A stretch of 63,935 nt of DNA from Paeniroseomonas aquatica (GTDB taxonomy: Bacteria; Pseudomonadota; Alphaproteobacteria; Acetobacterales; Acetobacteraceae). Positions within the stretch are counted from its first letter, which is position 1. The number at the start of each line of letters is the position of its first letter. The notes below the pieces were generated by a model, which worked only from the letters and a program-made list of their open reading frames with translations, did no database searches and was not told where the DNA came from. Below are positions 33,641 to 42,567 of this stretch, piece by piece. The position numbers and the translations under genes are program-made. The DNA lies in assembly GCF_030409335.1 (NCBI RefSeq), contig NZ_JAUFPN010000110.1:1-63935 (forward strand). The letters are read 5' to 3'.

Positions 33641-33660
33641 TTAAAATCTCTCAACCCAAG
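33545..33660. repeat. 10-bp perfect inverted repeat bounding an AT-rich 116-bp segment
   Basis: CTTGGGTTGA at 33545-33554 is the exact reverse complement of TCAACCCAAG at 33651-33660. The right arm lies inside the last codons of the SDR gene, the left arm in the AT-rich island. No target-site duplication is visible on the flanks. It could be an mRNA 3' structure, an attachment-site remnant or part of a small non-autonomous element. Confidence 0.45.
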
Positions 33661-34309
33661 GGCGAAGTTCCAGCTCCGAACTCCAGGCGCTCCGCGGCTG
33701 GCGGATCAGCTGCAGGTAGCTCTCGGCGATCGCATCCGGGTCGAGCAGGCTCTGGTCGCCGCCGTCCGGCCGCCGGGCGCTGCGGATGCCGCCGTCGATG
33801 ACGACATGCGCGACATGCACGCCCTGCGGGTGCAGCTCCCGCGCCGCGGATTGCGCCAGGCCGCGCAGCGCGAATTTCCCCATGGCGAAGGGGGCGCTGA
33901 GCGGGAAGCCCTTCACCCCGGCGCTGGCGCCGGTCAGCAGGATGGTGCCGCGGCCGGCCGCCAGCATGCGCCGCGCGGCCTGCTGCACCGCCAGGAAGGC
34001 GCCGAAGGCGCAGACCTGCAGGCTCTTCTGCACCTCGGCCGGATCGAGCCCGGCGATCGGCCCGCGGGTGCGGTAGCTGGGATTGTAGACCACCACCTCG
34101 GCATCGCCCTCGGCCGCGAACAGCGCGGCCATGGCGGCAGGATCCGCCGCATCGGTCGCGTGCCGGCTGGCGCCGGTCTCGGCCGCCAGGGCGGCCAGCT
34201 TGGCGATGTCGCGCGCCGCCAGCGCCACGGCATAGCCCTCCCGCGCCAGCCGCCGCGCCAGGGCTGCGGACAGGCCGTCGCCGGCACCGATGATCAGGGC
34301 TTTCGACAT
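33641..34309 (-). CDS. SDR-family protein with Phe in place of catalytic Tyr
   Basis: A 222-aa Rossmann-fold short-chain dehydrogenase/reductase homologue. The cofactor loop is IIGAGDGLSAALARRLA. Ser129 is present in LLTGASAGVKGF, but the YxxxK motif reads F141-A-M-G-K145 (in LSAPFAMGKFALRGLAQS), so the catalytic Tyr is replaced by Phe while the Lys is kept. Other features (QGVHVAHVVIDGGI) match a known SDR subgroup that I recall sharing this string, so it is probably a subfamily trait rather than a mutation. Redox activity is doubtful; a binding or regulatory role is possible. Confidence 0.85.
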   Translation of the reverse strand: MSKALIIGAGDGLSAALARRLAREGYAVALAARDIAKLAALAAETGASRHATDAADPAAMAALFAAEGDAEVVVYNPSYRTRGPIAGLDPAEVQKSLQVCAFGAFLAVQQAARRMLAAGRGTILLTGASAGVKGFPLSAPFAMGKFALRGLAQSAARELHPQGVHVAHVVIDGGIRSARRPDGGDQSLLDPDAIAESYLQLIRQPRSAWSSELELRPWVERF

Positions 34310-34376
34310 GGGTCACCTCCGGCCCGCAGCCTGGAGCCTGGCCGCCGCCCTGGCTATGCCCCGGCGGGCTGCCGCC

Positions 34377-35507
34377 TCAGCCCAGCGTCTCCAGCAGCTC
34401 GCACAGGGTCGCGCAGCGCGGCGCCAGGTCGGCCCAGCGGATGTGCTCCTCCGGCGCATGCGCCCCGGCGCCGGTGCAGCCGAGGCCGTCCAGGGTCGGG
34501 ATGCCCATGACGGCGGTGAAATTGCCGTCCGAGCCGCCGCCGCGGTGCTGCTTCGGCAGCCGGTAGCCCTGGCGGGCGGCGATCTCCCGCGCCGTCTCGA
34601 ACAGCGCCAGGCCGGCCGGGGTCTCGGGGAAGGGGGGTCGGTTCAGGCCGCCCTCGAGGGTGATGCGGATGCCGTCCTCCTCGATGCCGAGCGCCCTGAT
34701 GGCGGTGACCACCTCCTCGGCCGCCTCCAGGCTCGGCGCCCGGAAGTCGATCCGGCAGCCGGCCTCGGGCGGGATGACATTGGGCCGGGTGCCGCCCCAG
34801 ACCGGGGCGATGTTGGTGGTGATGCCGCGGTCGAGGTCGGTCAGCGCATGCACCGCCAGCACCAGCCGGGACATGGCCACCACGGCGCTGCGGCCCTCCG
34901 ACCAATTGCCGCCGGCATGGGCGCTGCGGCCCTCGACGGAGACGCGGAAGCCGCCGGTGCCCTTGCGGCCGGTGACGCAGGCGCCCTGCGGCCCGCCCGC
35001 CGGCTCGGGGATCAGCACGGCGCAGGCGTCCCGGGCCGCGGCCTCGATCGGGGCGCGGCTGGTCGGGCTGCCGACCTCCTCGTCGGGCGTCAGCAGCAGG
35101 GTGATCGGGCGCTTCGTCCGCGTGCCCTGGCGCAGGATCTCCCGCACCGCGTGGAAGGCGAAGAAGCTGCCGGCCTTCATGTCGTAGATGCCGGGGCCAT
35201 GGGCGCGGTCGCCCTCGACCCGCCAGGGCATGGATTTAGCGAGTGTCCCATGGTCCCAGACCGTATCCACGTGCCCGGCGACGACCAGCGGCGCGCCTTC
35301 CCCCGGGGTGCGGGCGATCAGCGTGTCGCCGTAGCCGTCGCGGCCGGCCAGCCGCTCGATCGCCGCGCCGACCCCGGCCAGCTCCGCCTGGCAGCGGTCC
35401 AGCAGGCCGTTGACCGCGCCGGCATCGGTGGTCGGCGTCTCATGCTCCACCCAGCCGCGAAGCTCGGCGAGGATGCGGTCGGAGGTGCCGATATCGGTCT
35501 GGGGCAT
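34377..35507 (-). CDS. M20-family metallopeptidase (glutamate carboxypeptidase-like)
   Basis: A 376-aa di-zinc amidohydrolase of the M20/ArgE/CPG2 group. Metal and catalytic residues are intact: H79 and D81 in LVVAGHVDTVW, D109 in HGPGIYDMKAG, the E143/E144 pair in LLLTPDEEVGSPTS, and the late His in GAHAPEEHIRW. The dimerisation (lid) domain occupies about residues 185-300 (GRKGTGGFRVSVEGRSAHAG). It lacks a signal peptide, so it acts in the cytoplasm on peptides or N-acyl amino acids. Divergent from the MaoC gene. Confidence 0.9.
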   Translation of the reverse strand: MPQTDIGTSDRILAELRGWVEHETPTTDAGAVNGLLDRCQAELAGVGAAIERLAGRDGYGDTLIARTPGEGAPLVVAGHVDTVWDHGTLAKSMPWRVEGDRAHGPGIYDMKAGSFFAFHAVREILRQGTRTKRPITLLLTPDEEVGSPTSRAPIEAAARDACAVLIPEPAGGPQGACVTGRKGTGGFRVSVEGRSAHAGGNWSEGRSAVVAMSRLVLAVHALTDLDRGITTNIAPVWGGTRPNVIPPEAGCRIDFRAPSLEAAEEVVTAIRALGIEEDGIRITLEGGLNRPPFPETPAGLALFETAREIAARQGYRLPKQHRGGGSDGNFTAVMGIPTLDGLGCTGAGAHAPEEHIRWADLAPRCATLCELLETLG

Positions 35508-35612
35508 GGTCGGGTCCTGCGGATGATCTTGCACTGTGGCCCCGCAGCGGCGCTTGTCCACCCGCGGCCCGGCCATTAGACCGGCCGGCGGCGGAACGGG
35601 AGCGGCAAGCTG

Positions 35613-36056
35613 ATGTCGGACGGCATGTGTTTCGAGGACCTGACGGTCGGGCTGAAGGCCAGCTTCGGCAAGACCATCACCGAAGCCGACGTGGTGCTGT
35701 TCGCCGCGGTCACCGGGGATACCAACCCGATGCACCTCAACGCCGAATACGCCAAGACCACGGTCTTCGGCGAGCGCATCGCCCATGGGATGCTGGCGGC
35801 CGGGCTGATCACCAAGGTGCTCGGCACCCAGCTGCCCGGCCCCGGCACCATCTACATGTCGCAGACCCTGAAATTCCGCGCGCCCGTCCGCATCGGGGAG
35901 ACGGTGACGGCGACCGTCGAGGTCATGGCGCTGCACCCAGAGAAGAACCGGGCCACCTTGCGCACGGTCTGCACGGTGCGGGGCGAGCCGGTGCTGGAAG
36001 GCGAGGCCTTCGTCTCCGTCCCCAGCCGCGCCAGCCGGCCCGCGACCGCCGGATGA
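35613..36056 (+). CDS. MaoC-like (R)-specific enoyl-CoA hydratase
   Basis: A 147-aa hot-dog-fold hydratase. The catalytic Asp/His pair is D36 and H41 in AAVTGDTNPMHLNAEYAKTT, followed by FGERIAHGMLAAGLITKVLG, typical of PhaJ-type enzymes that hydrate trans-2-enoyl-CoA to (R)-3-hydroxyacyl-CoA, linking beta-oxidation to polyhydroxyalkanoate synthesis. The phasin-like gene at 12.2 kb is consistent with this, but MaoC proteins also serve other pathways. Its stop overlaps the ribF start (ATGA), coupling two functionally unrelated genes. Confidence 0.88.
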   Translation: MSDGMCFEDLTVGLKASFGKTITEADVVLFAAVTGDTNPMHLNAEYAKTTVFGERIAHGMLAAGLITKVLGTQLPGPGTIYMSQTLKFRAPVRIGETVTATVEVMALHPEKNRATLRTVCTVRGEPVLEGEAFVSVPSRASRPATAG

Positions 36057-36982
36057 CCCAGCCCGTCGTCGTCACCCACCCCGGCCAGATCCCGGCCGGG
36101 CTGCGCGGCGCCACCGTGGCGCTGGGCAACATGGACGGGGTGCACCTGGGCCACCGGGCGGTGCTGGCCGCGGCGCATGCCGCCCGGCCCGAGGCGCCGC
36201 TGGCGGTGCTGACCTTCGAGCCGCATCCGCGCGAGCATTTCCGCCCCGATGACCCGCCGTTCCGGCTGACCCTGCTGCCCGCCAAGGCGGCGGCGTTGGG
36301 CGAGCTGGGTGCGGCCCTGGTCGTCGCGCTACCCTTCGATGCGGAGCTCGCCGCGATGCCGGCGGAGCGCTTCTTCCGAGACGTGCTGCGCGAAGGGCTG
36401 GGCGCGGTGCACCTCTCCTGCGGCCAGGACTTCGCCTTCGGCCACCGCCGTGGCGGCGATGCCGGCACCCTGACCCGGCTGGCCGAGGCGGCCGGGATCG
36501 GGCTGACCGTGGTGCCGCCGCTGGTCGATGGCCAAGGTCCGATCTCCTCCACCCGCATCCGCCGCGCCCTGCAGGATGGCTACCCCGAGCGGGCCACGGC
36601 CATGCTGGGCCGGCCCTGGGAGATCCGCGGCGAGGTGGTGCATGGCGACAAGCTCGGCCGGGTGCTGGGCTGGCCGACCGCCAACCTCTGGATGGGGCGC
36701 TACCTGGAGCCGGCGCGCGGGGTCTATGCCGTGACGGTGGTGCTGCCGGATGGGCAGGAGGTGAAGGGCGTCTCCAACATCGGCCGCCGCCCGACCCTCG
36801 GCGGCGACCCGCAGACCCGGCTGGAGACCTATATCTTCGACTGGTCCGGCGACCTCTATGGCCAGGAGATCGGCATCCGGCTGCGGCACTTCCTGCGGGC
36901 CGACGCGAAGTTCGATGGGCTGGAGGCGCTGAAGGCCGCCATCGCCCGGGATGCGGCGGATGCGCGGGCGGTGCTGGGCTAG
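36053..36982 (+). CDS. ribF: Bifunctional riboflavin kinase / FAD synthetase
   Basis: A 309-aa enzyme that phosphorylates riboflavin to FMN and adenylylates FMN to FAD. The N-terminal nucleotidyltransferase domain (~1-190) has ATVALGNMDGVHLGHRAVL, LSCGQDFAFGHRRGGD and the ISSTRIRRAL motif. The C-terminal riboflavin-kinase domain has GDKLGRVLGWPTANL and GVSNIGRRPTLGG, ending with LETYIFDWSGDLYGQEI. All motifs are complete. The ATG lies in an ATGA overlap with maoC. Together with ribA at 1.7 kb it covers the ends of the flavin pathway. Confidence 0.96.
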   Translation: MTQPVVVTHPGQIPAGLRGATVALGNMDGVHLGHRAVLAAAHAARPEAPLAVLTFEPHPREHFRPDDPPFRLTLLPAKAAALGELGAALVVALPFDAELAAMPAERFFRDVLREGLGAVHLSCGQDFAFGHRRGGDAGTLTRLAEAAGIGLTVVPPLVDGQGPISSTRIRRALQDGYPERATAMLGRPWEIRGEVVHGDKLGRVLGWPTANLWMGRYLEPARGVYAVTVVLPDGQEVKGVSNIGRRPTLGGDPQTRLETYIFDWSGDLYGQEIGIRLRHFLRADAKFDGLEALKAAIARDAADARAVLG

Positions 36983-37062
36983 CCGGCGTGCTTGACCCGC
37001 CGGCCCTCTCCTCCGCATAAGCCTGCCATGTTTCTCCCGCAGGCCATGCCGCGAATTACTGG

Positions 37063-37086
37063 CCCGGCCCTCCCCTGAGGGCCGGG
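37063..37086 (+). terminator. Strong GC hairpin downstream of ribF
   Basis: A perfect 10-bp stem (CCCGGCCCTC / GAGGGCCGGG) with a CCCT loop lies between ribF and ileS, about 80 bp after the ribF stop. No T-tract follows, so it is a weak intrinsic terminator candidate or an mRNA-stabilising structure in the ileS leader. It does not resemble a T-box. Confidence 0.4.
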
Positions 37087-37158
37087 ACCCCGCGCGCCTG
37101 CCCCCCCGACTTGCCCCCGCTGACCCGCCCCGCACCGCCGGCGGCCGGAGATCACCCG

Positions 37159-39948
37159 ATGACCGACACCCCCGCAGAAGCCCCGACCCGCGACTACCGG
37201 GGCACCGTATTCCTGCCGCAGACCCCCTTCCCGATGAAAGGCGACCTGCCGAAGCGGGAGCCGCAATGGCTGGAGCGCTGGCAGAGGCTGGACCTCTGGG
37301 CGACGCTGCGGGCGCGCTCCGCCGGCCGGCCGCCCTTCATCCTGCACGACGGCCCGCCCTATGCGAACGGGCCGCTGCACATCGGCCACGCGCTCAACAA
37401 GATCCTGAAGGACGTCATCAACCGCGCCGCCCAGATGTCGGGCTTCGACGCGGACTACGTCCCGGGCTGGGACTGCCACGGCCTGCCGATCGAATGGAAG
37501 GTCGAGGAGGAGTACCGCAACCCCAAGGGCAAGTACCAGGGCGGCCGCGGCAAGGATGCGGTGCCGGTGCTGGAATTCCGCGCCGAGTGCCGCGCCTATG
37601 CGGCGCAGTGGCTCGACGTGCAGCGCGAGGAGTTCATCCGCCTCGGCGTGGCCGGCGACTGGGCGCGGCGCTACGCGACCATGGACTTTCCCTCCGAAGC
37701 GCTGATCGCCGGCGAGATCGGCAAGTTCCTGATGAACGGCTCGCTCTATCGCGGGCTGCGGCCGGTGATGTGGAGCCCGGTCGAGAAGACCGCATTGGCC
37801 GAGGCCGAGATCGAGTATCACGACCATGTCTCGCCGACGTTGTGGGCGCGGTTCCGCCTGGTCGCGGCACCTTCGGATCTGCTCGGCGCCAGCGTGGTGA
37901 TCTGGACCACCACGCCCTGGACCATCCCGGCCAACCGCGCCGTCGCCTATGGGCCGGAGATCGACTACGCGCTGGTGCATGTCGAGGCCGTCGGCGAGGG
38001 CAGCCACCTCGTGCCCGGCGAGACCCTGCTGGTCGCGCTGCCGCTGCTGCCGCAGTTCGAGAAGGACGCGAAGCTCGGCGCCCACAGCATCCGGCGCGTG
38101 GTCAAGGGCGCCGAGCTGGAAGGCGCGATCGCCGCCCATCCGCTGCGCGGCGCCGGCTACGACTTCGACGTGCCGCTGCTGCCCGGCGACTTCGTCACCA
38201 CCGAGGCCGGCACCGGCTTCGTCCATATCGCCCCCAGCCATGGCGAGGACGACTTCAACCTCGGCCGCGCGCACAACTTGCCGGTGCCGGAGACGGTGGC
38301 CGACGACGGCACCTTCACCCATTGGGCGCCGGGCTTCGAGGGGCTGCACGTCTTCAAGGCCCACGACGCCATCTACGCCGCCTGCGAGGCGGCCGGGACG
38401 CTGGTGGCGAAGGCGAAGCTGAACCACAGCTACCCCCATAGCTGGCGCTCGAAGAAGCCGGTGATCTTTCGCGCCACGCCGCAGTGGTTCATCGCCATGG
38501 ACGACGCGAACGCCATCCGCGCCAAGGCGCTGGCGGCCATCGACGCGACGCATTTCGTCCCCGACCAGGGCCGCAACCGCATCGGCAGCATGGTCGCGGC
38601 GCGGCCCGACTGGTGCATCAGCCGGCAGCGCGCCTGGGGCGTGCCGATCACGGTCTTCGTCGACCGCCAGACCGGCGAGCCGCTGCGCGACCCGGCGGTG
38701 ATGGAGCGCGTGCTCGCCGCCTTCGCCGCGGAAGGCGCCGATGCCTGGTACCAGCCCGGCGCCGCCGCGCGGTTCCTCGGCGAGGACCGCGACCCCGCGG
38801 CCTACGAGCAGGTGATGGACATCGTCGACGTGTGGTTCGAGAGCGGCTCGACCCATGCCTTCGTGCTGCGCGCCCGCGGCATGCCCTTCCCGGCCGACCT
38901 TTATCTTGAAGGCTCGGACCAGCATCGCGGCTGGTTCCATTCCTCGCTGCTCGAGAGCATCGGCGCCAATGGCGTGCCGCCCTTCAAGGCGATCCTGACG
39001 CATGGCTTCGTGCTGGACGAGGCCGGGCGGAAGATGTCGAAGTCGCTCGGCAACGTCACCGCCCCGCAGGAGGTGACGAAGCAGTACGGCGCCGACATCC
39101 TGCGGCTCTGGGTGATGAACGCCGATACCGCCGACGACCTCCGCATCGGCAAGGAGATCCTGAAGCAGCAGGCCGAGCTGTACCGGCGGCTGCGCAACAC
39201 CCTGCGCTGGCTGCTCGGCAACCTCGATGGCTTTGATGCGGCGGAGACGGTGCCCCATGCCGAGCTGCCGGAGCTGGAGCGCTGGGTGCTGCACCGGCTG
39301 ACCGAGCTGGACGCGCGGCTGCGCAAGGCGGTGCGGGACTACGACTGGACCGGCGTCTACCCGGACATCCACGGCTTCTGCAGCACCGACCTCTCGGCCT
39401 TCTACTTCGACATCCGCAAGGACGCGCTGTACTGCGACGCGGCCGACAGCCACCGCCGCCGCAGCGCCCGGACGGTGCTCGACGTGCTGCACCGCTGCCT
39501 CTGCGCCTGGCTGGCGCCGGTGCTGGCCTTCACCGCCGAGGAAGCCTGGCTGTCCCGCTTCCCGAGCGAGACCGACAGCGTGCACCTGCACGACTTCCCG
39601 GTGCTGCCGGCGGAATGGCGGGACGAGGCGCTGGCCGGGCGCTGGGCCGCGCTGCGCGCGACCCGCGCCACCGCGACCGGCATGCTGGAGGAGCTGCGCC
39701 GCTCCGGCGAGATCGGCTCCTCGCTGCAGGCCAAGGTCACGGTCGCGGCGGATGCCGGCTACGACCGGGCCTTCTGGGAGGAGATCCTCATCGTCTCCCA
39801 GGTGGAGCGGGCCGCCGCCGATGGCTTCGCGGTGGAAAAGGCCCCCGGCGCCAAATGCGACCGCTGCTGGCGCGTCCTGCCGGAGGTCGGCGCCTCCGCC
39901 GCCCACCCGACGCTCTGCCGCCGCTGCGAAGCCGTGGTCGGCGCATGA
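37159..39948 (+). CDS. ileS: Isoleucyl-tRNA synthetase
   Basis: A 929-aa class I aminoacyl-tRNA synthetase. HIGH motif at residues 74-77 (ANGPLHIGHALNK), the editing CP1 domain in the middle, the KMSKS loop K625-M-S-K-S (AGRKMSKSLGN), the anticodon-binding domain, and a C-terminal zinc finger with C900, C903, C920 and C923 (KCDRCWRVLP ... LCRRCEAVVGA). This is the bacterial short-form IleS. The ATG at 37159 follows GGAG at 37146-37149. Its stop overlaps the lspA start, which is a widely conserved ileS-lspA arrangement. Confidence 0.97.
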   Translation: MTDTPAEAPTRDYRGTVFLPQTPFPMKGDLPKREPQWLERWQRLDLWATLRARSAGRPPFILHDGPPYANGPLHIGHALNKILKDVINRAAQMSGFDADYVPGWDCHGLPIEWKVEEEYRNPKGKYQGGRGKDAVPVLEFRAECRAYAAQWLDVQREEFIRLGVAGDWARRYATMDFPSEALIAGEIGKFLMNGSLYRGLRPVMWSPVEKTALAEAEIEYHDHVSPTLWARFRLVAAPSDLLGASVVIWTTTPWTIPANRAVAYGPEIDYALVHVEAVGEGSHLVPGETLLVALPLLPQFEKDAKLGAHSIRRVVKGAELEGAIAAHPLRGAGYDFDVPLLPGDFVTTEAGTGFVHIAPSHGEDDFNLGRAHNLPVPETVADDGTFTHWAPGFEGLHVFKAHDAIYAACEAAGTLVAKAKLNHSYPHSWRSKKPVIFRATPQWFIAMDDANAIRAKALAAIDATHFVPDQGRNRIGSMVAARPDWCISRQRAWGVPITVFVDRQTGEPLRDPAVMERVLAAFAAEGADAWYQPGAAARFLGEDRDPAAYEQVMDIVDVWFESGSTHAFVLRARGMPFPADLYLEGSDQHRGWFHSSLLESIGANGVPPFKAILTHGFVLDEAGRKMSKSLGNVTAPQEVTKQYGADILRLWVMNADTADDLRIGKEILKQQAELYRRLRNTLRWLLGNLDGFDAAETVPHAELPELERWVLHRLTELDARLRKAVRDYDWTGVYPDIHGFCSTDLSAFYFDIRKDALYCDAADSHRRRSARTVLDVLHRCLCAWLAPVLAFTAEEAWLSRFPSETDSVHLHDFPVLPAEWRDEALAGRWAALRATRATATGMLEELRRSGEIGSSLQAKVTVAADAGYDRAFWEEILIVSQVERAAADGFAVEKAPGAKCDRCWRVLPEVGASAAHPTLCRRCEAVVGA

Positions 39949-40439
39949 TGCGGCTCGGCCTGCTGCTGGCCGCGCTGCTGCTGGCGGCCGACCAGGCCAG
40001 CAAGTACTGGGTGCTGGAGGTCCTCGATCTGCCCAACCTGCGCTCGGTGCCGCTGTTCGAGGCCGGGCCGGTCGGGCTCAACCTCACCATGGTCTGGAAC
40101 CGCGGGGTCACCTTCGGCCTGCTCTCGGGCGAGGGGCCGCTGAACCACATCATCCTGGCCCTGGTCGCCGCCGTCATCGCCGGCTTCCTGCTGCGCTGGC
40201 TGGCCAAGGCGGAGACCCGCGCGGTCGCCGCCGCCCTGGGCGCGGTCATCGGCGGGGCGATCGGCAACGTCATCGACCGCCTGCGCTTCGGCGCGGTGGT
40301 GGACTTCGTCGATGCCTATGGCTGGGGCTGGCACTGGTACGTGTTCAACATCGCCGATGCCGGGATCGTCTGCGGCGTCGGGGTGCTGCTGGCGGATGCC
40401 TTGTTCCGCCGCGCGCCCCCGGCTAAGGAAGCGGCATGA
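39945..40439 (+). CDS. lspA: Lipoprotein signal peptidase II
   Basis: A 164-aa inner-membrane aspartic protease with four helices that cleaves prolipoprotein signal peptides. The catalytic aspartates are D120 (FGAVVDFVDAYG) and D138 (FNIADAGI), with the conserved helix region NRGVTFGLLS and GGAIGNVIDRLRF. Two in-frame ATGs (39945, 39948) are adjacent; the first overlaps the ileS stop. The next gene encodes a lipoprotein, a natural substrate, with an ATGA overlap. Confidence 0.95.
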   Translation: MMRLGLLLAALLLAADQASKYWVLEVLDLPNLRSVPLFEAGPVGLNLTMVWNRGVTFGLLSGEGPLNHIILALVAAVIAGFLLRWLAKAETRAVAAALGAVIGGAIGNVIDRLRFGAVVDFVDAYGWGWHWYVFNIADAGIVCGVGVLLADALFRRAPPAKEAA

Positions 40440-41023
40440 GGATGCGCCGCTTCCCAGGCTTCGCCCTGGTCCTGTCCAGCCTGCTCGTCGCCACCCTGGC
40501 GGGTTGCGGGGGCGATACCGCGCGGACCTTCGGCTTCACCCGGGACGCCCCGGATGAGTTTCAGGTGACCACCCGGGCCCCGCTGTCGATGCCGCCCGCG
40601 CTCGGCGGCAGCCTGCCGGTGCCGCGCCCCGGCGCCGACCGGCCGCAGGAGGTCTCGACCCGCGCCGCGGCCGAAGCCGCGCTGGTGCCGGGCTCGGTGC
40701 TCGGCGGCCCGGCCAGCGCGCCGCGCTCCTCGGGCGAGAGCGCGCTGCTCTCCCAGGCCGGCCGGCCGGTGGGGGACGACATCCGCCGCCGGGTGGACGA
40801 GGAAAGCCTGCGGCTGGACCAGCCGGAGCGGAGCCTGGTCGACCGCCTGATGTTCTGGCGCGGCCCGGACCAGCCCGGCGTCACCCTCGACCCCCGCCGC
40901 GAATCCCAGCGGCTGCGGGAGAATTCGGCGCTCGGCCGCGACGTGACCGAGGGCGAGACCCCGATCATCCAGCGCAGCCGCAGCAGCAACCCGATCACCA
41001 GCCTGTTCGAAAGCATCTTCTGA
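40436..41023 (+). CDS. BamF-type lipoprotein (DUF3035)
   Basis: A 195-aa lipoprotein. The signal sequence ends in a lipobox (LLVATLAGCGG; lipidation on Cys24). After it comes the DUF3035 core FGFTRDAPDEFQVTTRAPLS, then a Pro/Ala-rich linker and a conserved C-terminal helix. The DUF3035 protein of Caulobacter is a subunit of the outer-membrane beta-barrel assembly machine (BamF), so this protein probably sits at the inner face of the outer membrane. It is translationally coupled to lspA, whose product would mature it. Confidence 0.85.
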   Translation: MRMRRFPGFALVLSSLLVATLAGCGGDTARTFGFTRDAPDEFQVTTRAPLSMPPALGGSLPVPRPGADRPQEVSTRAAAEAALVPGSVLGGPASAPRSSGESALLSQAGRPVGDDIRRRVDEESLRLDQPERSLVDRLMFWRGPDQPGVTLDPRRESQRLRENSALGRDVTEGETPIIQRSRSSNPITSLFESIF

Positions 41024-41157
41024 GGCGCCTGCGCCGCCGGGCCCGGTCGGGCCGGCGGCCGGCATGGCATTCCGGCGCCGAAACCGGCAGAGAGGGAATC
41101 GATCGCGGATCGCAAGCGGTGCTGGCGGGCAACCCCAGGCATCCCCACATCGGAGCA

Positions 41158-42567
41158 ATGCCCAGCGTGACCCGCCGAACCGCCCTCCGCTCCGCCGCCG
41201 CCCTGCCGGTGGCCATCGCCGCCCCGCCGGCGCTGGCCCAGGTGGCCGCCCCCACCCCCGCCCCTGCCATCGTCCCGCCGCCGGACCGTCCGGTGGACCG
41301 GCCGCTGTTCGGCGCCACCAGCTGGACCATGCCCAACGGGCTGCGGGTGGTGCTGGCGGAAAGCCGGCGGGTGCCGGTGGTCTCGCACTACCTGTTCTAT
41401 GCCGCCGGCGCCGGGGAGGATCCGGCCGGCCGGTCCGGCACCGCGCATTTCCTCGAGCACATGATGTTCAAGGGCAGCCGCAACGTGGCCCCCGGGGCGA
41501 TGTCCCTGGTGGTGGCGCGGGAGGGCGGCCAGGACAACGCCTTCACCTCCCGCGATGTCACCGCCTACCACCAGACCGTCGAGGCCTCCCGCCTGCCGCT
41601 GGTGATGCGGATGGAGGCGGACCGCTTCGCCTTCCCGCTGCTGCCGGAGGCGACCGTGGACCCGGAACGCGCCGTGGTGCTCGAGGAGCGCGGCCAGCGC
41701 ACTGGCAGCAACCCGCGCGCCCGCTTCTGGGAGGGCTTCGAGGCGGCGATGTGGGGGCCGCAGCACTGGCGCGGCCGCCCCATCATCGGCTGGGAGGAGG
41801 AGATCCGCGCCATCACCCTCGGCGACCTGCGCAGCTTCTTCGACACCCGCTACGCCCCCTCCAACGCCGTGCTGGTGGTCACCGGCGACGCCCGGGAGGC
41901 CCAGGTCAAGGCGCTGGCCGAGGAGCTCTACGGCGCCGTGCCGGCCCGCGCCGCCACCTTGCGCGACCGCGCCGCCCCCGGCCCGGTCGGCCAGCCCCGC
42001 TTCATCCAGCACGACCCGGCGGTGCGGGAGGCGAATTTCATGCGCGCCGCCCAGGCGCCCAGCCTGACCTGGGGCGAGACCCAGCACGCCTGGCCGCTCG
42101 AGGTGCTGGCGCATCTGCTCGGCAGCGGCCCGGGCAGCCGGCTGCACCATGCGCTGGTCGAGGGCGGCCTGGCCACCAGCGCCAGCGCCTCCTACGACAG
42201 CGAGACCATGGGGGTCGGCACCTTCAGCCTCTCGGCCACCTGCCGCGCCGGCGTCACCCCCGAGCAGCTCGAGGCGAAGGTGGATGCCACCATCGCCGCG
42301 CTGCTGCAGGACGGGCCGAGCGAGGCGGAATGCGCCCGCTCGATCCGCCAGCTCACCGCCGGGGCGCTGCTCTCGCTCGATGGCATCGGCGCCGCGCCGC
42401 GGATGCTGGGCGGCGTGCTGGCCATCGGCCTGCCGCTGGAGACGGTGGAATTCTGGCCACGCTACCTCCGGGCGGTGACCCGGCAGCAGATCACGGAGGC
42501 GGCCCGCGCGGTGCTCGGCAGCCCGGTGGGCACCACCGGCTGGCTGCTGCCGGGGGCGCCGGCATGA
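41158..42567 (+). CDS. M16-family zinc peptidase, active subunit
   Basis: A 469-aa secreted or periplasmic peptidase of the PqqL/M16B type. A twin-arginine-like signal (TRRTALRSAAALPVAIAAPP, then ALAQ) precedes the catalytic domain. The zinc motif HxxEH is intact: H97, E100, H101 in SGTAHFLEHMMFKGSRN, with the downstream ligand E177 (VVLEERGQR). The second M16 domain follows. ATG 41158 is used although the GGAG is very close; GTG at 41119 is an alternative. It forms a coupled pair with the next gene. Confidence 0.92.
   Translation: MPSVTRRTALRSAAALPVAIAAPPALAQVAAPTPAPAIVPPPDRPVDRPLFGATSWTMPNGLRVVLAESRRVPVVSHYLFYAAGAGEDPAGRSGTAHFLEHMMFKGSRNVAPGAMSLVVAREGGQDNAFTSRDVTAYHQTVEASRLPLVMRMEADRFAFPLLPEATVDPERAVVLEERGQRTGSNPRARFWEGFEAAMWGPQHWRGRPIIGWEEEIRAITLGDLRSFFDTRYAPSNAVLVVTGDAREAQVKALAEELYGAVPARAATLRDRAAPGPVGQPRFIQHDPAVREANFMRAAQAPSLTWGETQHAWPLEVLAHLLGSGPGSRLHHALVEGGLATSASASYDSETMGVGTFSLSATCRAGVTPEQLEAKVDATIAALLQDGPSEAECARSIRQLTAGALLSLDGIGAAPRMLGGVLAIGLPLETVEFWPRYLRAVTRQQITEAARAVLGSPVGTTGWLLPGAPA

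Noticed and set aside
36983-37158. Possible T-box leader for ileS
   Set aside because: No T-box sequence or specifier loop; only a GC hairpin is present.
37111-37158. Earlier start of IleS giving 16 more residues
   Set aside because: GGAG at 37146-37149 is placed for the ATG at 37159, and the extra residues are Pro/Ala-rich.
36979-39906. A 975-codon frame antisense to ileS
   Set aside because: Antisense shadow of a gene with intact HIGH and KMSKS motifs.
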